From Inia geoffrensis (Eukaryota; Chordata; Mammalia; Artiodactyla; Iniidae), in the NCBI GenBank assembly GCA_036417435.1, contig JAZAQT010000027.1:682001-746000 (forward strand): 64,000 bases of DNA. Reading direction: 5' to 3'. This document shows, piece by piece, positions 59,645 through 64,000 of the stretch (positions are counted from its first letter, which is position 1; the number at the start of each line of letters is the position of its first letter). The notes under the pieces are model-generated. The model ran no database searches and had not been told where the DNA came from. It was given only the letters and a program-made list of their open reading frames with translations. A program made the translations under genes and the position numbers.

Positions 59645-60988
59645 AGATTAGGGCATTGGTTAGGGTAGGGCATCGGAAGGGGGTCAGGTTTAGGTTTGGG
59701 GTTAGGGTTATGTTTAAGGAATAGGGAGGGATTAGGGTACAATTTAGGGTACGACAACGCTTAAGGTTTAGCGTACGTGTGAGGGCACGAGTTAGTGTTG
59801 GTGTCCTGGTTAAGATTAGGGCACGGGTGAGGGTAAGGCTTCGGGTGAGGGTCAGGGTTAGGATTCGGGTTAGGGTTAGGGTTAAGGAATGCAGAGGGAT
59901 TAGGGTACAGCTTAGTGTACGACAGTTCTTAAGGGTTAGCGTTCGTGTGAGGGCAAGGGTTAGTGTTAGTGTCCTTGTTAAGATTAGGGCACGGGTGAGG
60001 GTAAGGCTTCAGGTGAGGGTCAGGGTTAGGATTCGGGTTAGGGTTAGGGTTACGGAATGGGGAGGGATTAGGGTACAGTTTAGGGTACGACAACGATTAA
60101 GGGTTAGCGTACGTGTGAGGGCACAAGTTAGTGTTGGTGTCCTGGTTAAGATTACGGCACGGGTGAGGGTAAGGTTTCGGGTGAGGGTCAGGGATAGAAT
60201 TCGGGTTAGGGTTAGGGTTAGGGAATGGGGAGATATTAGGGCACAGTTTAGGGTACCACAACGCTTAAGGTTTAGCATACGTGTGAGGTCACTAGTTAGT
60301 GTTAGTGTACTGCTTACGATTAGGGCACGGGTGAGGGTAAGGCCTCGGAAGAGGGTCACGTTAAGGGTTAGGGTTAGGGTTAGGGTTAGGGAATGGGGAT
60401 TGATTAGGGTACATGTTAGGGTACGGCAATGGCTTAGGGTTGGAGTACGATAGAGGGCATGGGTTAGTGTTGATGTTCTGGTTAAAATTAAGACACGGGT
60501 GAGGGTAAAGTTTCGGGTGAGTGTCATGGTTAGGTTTCAGGTTAGGGTTAGGGTTAGGGAATGGAGAGGGATTAGGGTACAGGTTAGGGTACCGCTGCGG
60601 TTTAGTGTTAGCGTATGTTTGAGGGCACGAGTTAGTCTTGGTGTCCTGGTTAAGATTAGGGCACGGGTGAGGGTAAGGCTTCAGGTGAGGGTCAGGGTTA
60701 GGTTTCGGGTTAGGGTTAGGTTTAGGGAATGGAGAGGGATTAGGGTACAGGTTAGGGTACGACAATGCTTAAGGGTTAGCGTAAGTGTGAGGGCACGAGA
60801 TAGTGTTGGTGTACTGGTTAAGACAAGGGCACCGATGAGGGTAAGGCCTCGGAAAAGGGTCACGTTCAGGGTTTCGCTTAGGGTTAGGGTTAGGGAATGG
60901 GGAGGGATTAGGGTACAGGATAGGGTACGACAATGCTTAAGGGTTAGCATACGTTTGAGGGCATGAGTTAGTGTTTGTGTACTGGTTA
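59645..60988 (+). repeat. Complete HOR A-H (16-mer copy 2, second half)
   Basis: Matches 56957-58300. A reads gaataggg and cggaaggggg as private changes. Confidence 0.92.
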
Positions 60989-62332
60989 AGATTAGGGCAT
61001 TGGTTAGGGTAGGGCATCGGAAGTGGGTCAGGTTTAGGGATGGGGTTAGAGTTAGGGTTAAGGAATGGGGAGGGATTAGGGTACAATTTAGGGTACGACA
61101 ACGCTTAAGGTTTAGCGTACGTGTGAGGGCACAAGTTAGTGTTGGTGTCCTGGTTAAGATTAGGGCACGGGTGAGGGTAAGGCTTCGGGTGAGGGTCAGG
61201 GTTAGGATTCGGGTTAGGGTTAGGGTTAAGGAATGCAAAGGGATTAGGGTACAGCTTAGGGTACGACAGTGCTTAAGGGTTAGTGTTCGTGTGAGGGCAA
61301 GGGTTAGTGTTAGTGTCCTGGTTAAGATTAGGGCACGGGTGAGGGTAAGGCTTCAGGTGAGGGTCAGGGTTAGGATTCGGGTTAGGGTTAGGGTTAGGGA
61401 ATGGGGAGGGATTAGGGTACAGTTTAGGGTACGACAACGATTAAGGGTTAGCGTACGTGTGAGGGCACAAGTTAGTGTTGGTGTCCTGGTTAAGTTTAGG
61501 GCACGGGTGCGGGTAAGGTTTCGGGTGAGGGTCAGGGATAGAATTCTGGTTAGGGTTAGGGTTAGGGAATGGGGAGATATTAGGGCACAGTTTAGGGTAC
61601 CACAACGCTTAAGGTTTAGCGTACATGTGAGGTCACTAGTTAGTGTTAGTGTACTGCTTACGATTAGGGCACAGGTGAGGGTAAGGCCTCGGAAGAGGGT
61701 CACGTTAAGGGTTAGGGTTAGGGTTAGGGTTAGGGAATGGGGATTGATTAGGGTACAGGTTAGGGTACGGCAATGGCTTAGGGTTGGCGTACGTTAGAGG
61801 GCATGGGTTAGTGTTGATGTACTGGTTAAAATTAGGACACGGGTGAGGGTAAAGTTTCGGGTGAGTGTCATGGTTAGGTTTCAGGTTAGGGTTAGGGTTA
61901 GGGAATGGAGAGGGATTAGGGTACAGCTTAGGGTACCGCTGCGGTTTAGTGTTAGCGTACGTTTGAGGGCACAAGTTAGTCTTGGTGTCCTGGTTAAGAT
62001 TAGGGCACGGTTGAGGGTAAGGCTTCGGGTGAGGGTCAGGGTTAGGATTCGGATTAGGGTTAGGGTTAGGGAATGGAGAGGGATTAGGGTACAGGTTAGG
62101 GTACGACAATGCTTAAGGGTTAGCGTAAGTGTGAGGGCACGAGTTAGTGTTGGTGTACTGGTTAAGACAACGGCACCGATGAGGGTAAGGCCTCGGAAAA
62201 GGGTCACGTTCTGGGTTTCGCTTAGGGTTAGGGTTAGGGAATGGGGAGGGATTAAGGTACAGGATAGGGTACGACAATGCTTAAGGGTTAGCCTACGTTT
62301 GAGGGCATGAGTTAGTGTTTGTGTCTTGGTTA
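60989..62332 (+). repeat. Complete HOR A-H
   Basis: Regular unit. A has gttagagttagg, B has aatgcaaagg, H has gattaaggtacagg, also seen at 16216. Confidence 0.92.
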
Positions 62333-63340
62333 AGATTAGGGCATTGGTTAGGGTAGGGCATCGGAAGTGGGTCAGGTTTAGGGATGGGGTTAGGGTTAGG
62401 GTTAAGGAATGGGGAGGGATTAGGGTACAATTTAGGGTACGACAACGCTTAAGGTTTAGCGTACGTGTGAGGGCACGAGTTAGTGTTGGTGTCCTGGTTA
62501 AGATTAGGGCACGGGTGAGGGTAAGGCTTCGGGTGAGGGTCAGGGTTAGGATTCGGGTTAGGGTTAGGGTTAAGGAATGCAGAGGGATTAGGGTACAGCT
62601 TAGGGTACGACAGTGCTCAAGGGTTAGCGTTCGTGTGAGGGCAAGGGTTAGTGTTAGTGTCCTGGTTAAGATTAGGGCACGGGTGAGGGTAAGGCTTCAG
62701 GTGAGGGTCAGGGTTAGGATTCGGGTTAGGGTTAGGGTTAGGGAATGGGGAGGGATTAGGGTACAGTTTAGGGTACGAAAACGATTAAGGGTTAGCGTAC
62801 GTGTGAGGGCACAAGTTAGTGTTGGTGTCCTGGTTAAGGTTAGGGCACGGGTGAGGGTAAGGTTTCGGGTGAGGGTCAGGGATAGAATTCGGGTTAGGGT
62901 TAGGGTTATGGAATGGGGAGATATTAGGGCACAGTTTAGGGTACCACAACGCTTAAGGTTTAGTGTACGTGTGAGGTCACTAGTTAGTGTTAGTGTACTG
63001 CTTACGATTAGGGCACGTGTGAGGGTACGGCCTCGGAAGAGGGTCACGTTAAGGGTTAGGGTTAGGGTTAGGGTTAGGGAATGGGGATTTATTAGGGTAC
63101 AGGTTAGGGTACGGCAATGGCTTAGGGTTGGCGTACGTTAGAGGGCATGGGTTAGTGTTGATGTACTGGTTAAAATTAGGACACGGGTGAGGGTAAAGTT
63201 TCGGGTGAGTGTCATGGTTAGGTTTCAGGTTAGGGTTAGGGTTAGGGAATGGAGAGGGATTAGGGTACAGGTTAGGGTACCGCTGCGGATTAGTGTTAGC
63301 GTACGTTTGAGGGCACGAGTTAGTGTTGGTGTCCTGGTTA
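62333..63340 (+). repeat. HOR variant, 6 monomers: A-B-C-D-E-F
   Basis: F at 63173 has a non-F tail (agtgttgg) and is followed directly by A, so G and H are missing. Confidence 0.87.
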
Positions 63341-64000
63341 AGATTAGGGCATTGGGTAGGGTAGGGCATCGGAAGTGGGTCAGGTTTAGGGATGGGGTTA
63401 GGGTTAGGGTTAAGGAATGGGGAGGGATTAGGGTACAATTTAGGGTACGACAATGGTTAAGGTTTAGCGTACGTGTGAGGCCACGAGTTAGTGTTGGTGT
63501 CCTGGTTAAGATTAGGGCACGGGTGAGGGTAAGGCTTCGGGTGAGGGTCAGGGTTAGGATTCGGGTTAGGGTTAGGGTTAAGGAATGCAGAGGGATTAGG
63601 GTACAGCTTAGGGTACGACAGTGCTTAAGGGTTAGCGTTCGTGTGAGGACAAGGGTTAGTGTTAGTGTCCTGTTTAAGATTAGGGCACGGGTGAGGGTAA
63701 GGCTTCAGGTGAGGGTCAGGGTTAGTATTCGGGTTAGGGTTAGGGTTAGGGAATGGGGAGGGATTAGGGTACAGTTGAGGGTACGACAACGATTAAGGGT
63801 TAGCGTACGTGTGAGGGCACAAGTTAGTGTTGGTGTCCTGGTTAAGATTAGGGCACGGGTGAGGGTAAGATTTCGGGTGAGGGTCAGGGATAGGATTCGG
63901 GTTAGGGTTAGGGTTAGGGAATGGGGAGATATTAGGGCAGAGTTTAGAGTACCACAACGCTTAAGGTTTAGAGTACGTGTGAGGTCACTAGTTAGTGTTA
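63341..64000 (+). repeat. Partial HOR at the window edge: A-B-C-D (D cut after 156 bases)
   Basis: A begins attgggtaggg. D has lost its EcoRI site (gggataggattcgg). The array plainly continues past the window. Confidence 0.9.

Larger units (their letters stand above)
55613..60988 (+). repeat. Dimer of a 16-monomer (2,688-bp) super-repeat
   Basis: 55613-58300 and 58301-60988 share many private variants at a constant offset of 2,688 bp, and alternate haplotype I and haplotype II A monomers. Confidence 0.87.
1..64000 (+). repeat. Telomere-derived satellite array, 168-bp monomer in a 1,344-bp higher-order repeat
   Basis: The whole window is tandem repeat in one orientation. A consensus monomer written by eye divides into exactly 28 hexamers: 5 are perfect GGTTAG, 9 more differ by one base, and 25 of 28 end in G. 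Near the middle of each monomer is a run of two to five perfect TTAGGG units followed by ggaatgggga-type sequence. Eight monomer types (A-H) recur in fixed order. By hand count one consensus monomer has about 73 G and 17 C on the + strand, so GC skew is about +0.6. No inversion, transposon, unique island or gene is seen. Known: TTAGGG-derived satellites occur at subtelomeres and interstitial sites. Inferred: if the block is near a chromosome end, that end lies to the right, because the G-strand runs 5' to 3' toward the terminus. Confidence 0.97.

Noticed and set aside
1..64000. A functional chromosome-end telomere
   Set aside because: No run of pure TTAGGG longer than about five units, strong HOR organisation, and whole-monomer copy variation. 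Telomerase-made DNA would be a long pure or randomly variant tract. Nearness to a telomere remains possible.
1..64000. CRISPR array
   Set aside because: Regular spacing exists, but there is no alternation of identical repeats with unique spacers, no leader and no cas gene. The whole unit is repeated.
1..64000. Alpha satellite or CENP-B box
   Set aside because: Monomer length and HOR design resemble alpha satellite, but the sequence is G-rich telomeric and I found no match to the CENP-B box pattern.
1..64000. tRNA, rRNA, transposon, promoter or terminator inside the array
   Set aside because: Every base is accounted for by the 168-bp monomer phase. There is no insertion longer than 7 bp, so no room for any such element.
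1..64000. Inverted segments or a change of orientation
   Set aside because: No CCCTAA-oriented block occurs on the + strand. Short cccttagg stretches in some H monomers (21224, 24246, 26264, 33989) are single-base variants of cgcttagg.

Overview
This window holds no gene that I can support. All 64,000 bases are one uninterrupted, head-to-tail satellite array built from degenerate copies of the TTAGGG telomere hexamer, with the G-rich strand on + throughout. TTAGGG is the telomere motif of vertebrates, most other deuterostomes, molluscs, annelids and some fungi. A long-period satellite of this size suggests a metazoan nuclear chromosome, probably a subtelomeric or interstitial telomere-derived block. 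The species cannot be told from the sequence.

The structure is hierarchical. Level 1 is a 6-bp grid of GGTTAG variants. Level 2 is a 168-bp monomer of exactly 28 hexamers, with an intact TTAGGG core near its middle. Level 3 is a higher-order repeat (HOR) of eight diverged monomer types in fixed order (called A to H here), 8 x 168 = 1,344 bp. Level 4 is super-repeats of 13, 16, 21 or 25 monomers that share private mutations and abnormal junctions. The phase bookkeeping closes exactly: 380 whole monomers plus 156 bases of the next, with only four small length changes (-1 near 1569, -1 at 27712, +7 at 34593, -1 at 49726).

Layout. 1-19991 is strongly rearranged: most HORs are 13-monomer compounds with a B/C hybrid and a G-to-B skip, and 9240-12767 and 12768-16295 are tandem copies of one 3,528-bp unit. 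19992-28054 contains normal HORs mixed with a dense patch of hybrid monomers (H/A, B/G, F/G, H/F, H/G). 28055-41000 is mostly regular 1,344-bp HORs, interrupted at 32087-34102 by C/H and A/E hybrids. 39486-54268 holds three copies of a second, unrelated 21-monomer design (F-to-B skip), two of them followed by the same A/E-F-G-H block. 54269-62332 is regular 8-mers, with 55613-60988 a dimer of a 2,688-bp (16-monomer) unit. 62333-64000 has one F-to-A skip and is cut by the window edge.

Long open frames exist on both strands only because GTT-AGG reads Val-Arg, and CTA-ACC and CCT-AAC read Leu-Thr and Pro-Asn. They are by-products of the repeat. The variation is what in-register unequal crossing-over and gene conversion produce. 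The notable observations are the absence of any detectable 6-bp slippage in an array made of microsatellite-like hexamers, the CpGs locked to one phase of the hexamer, perfect linkage of H and A haplotypes across HOR boundaries, and rare variants that recur tens of kilobases apart.
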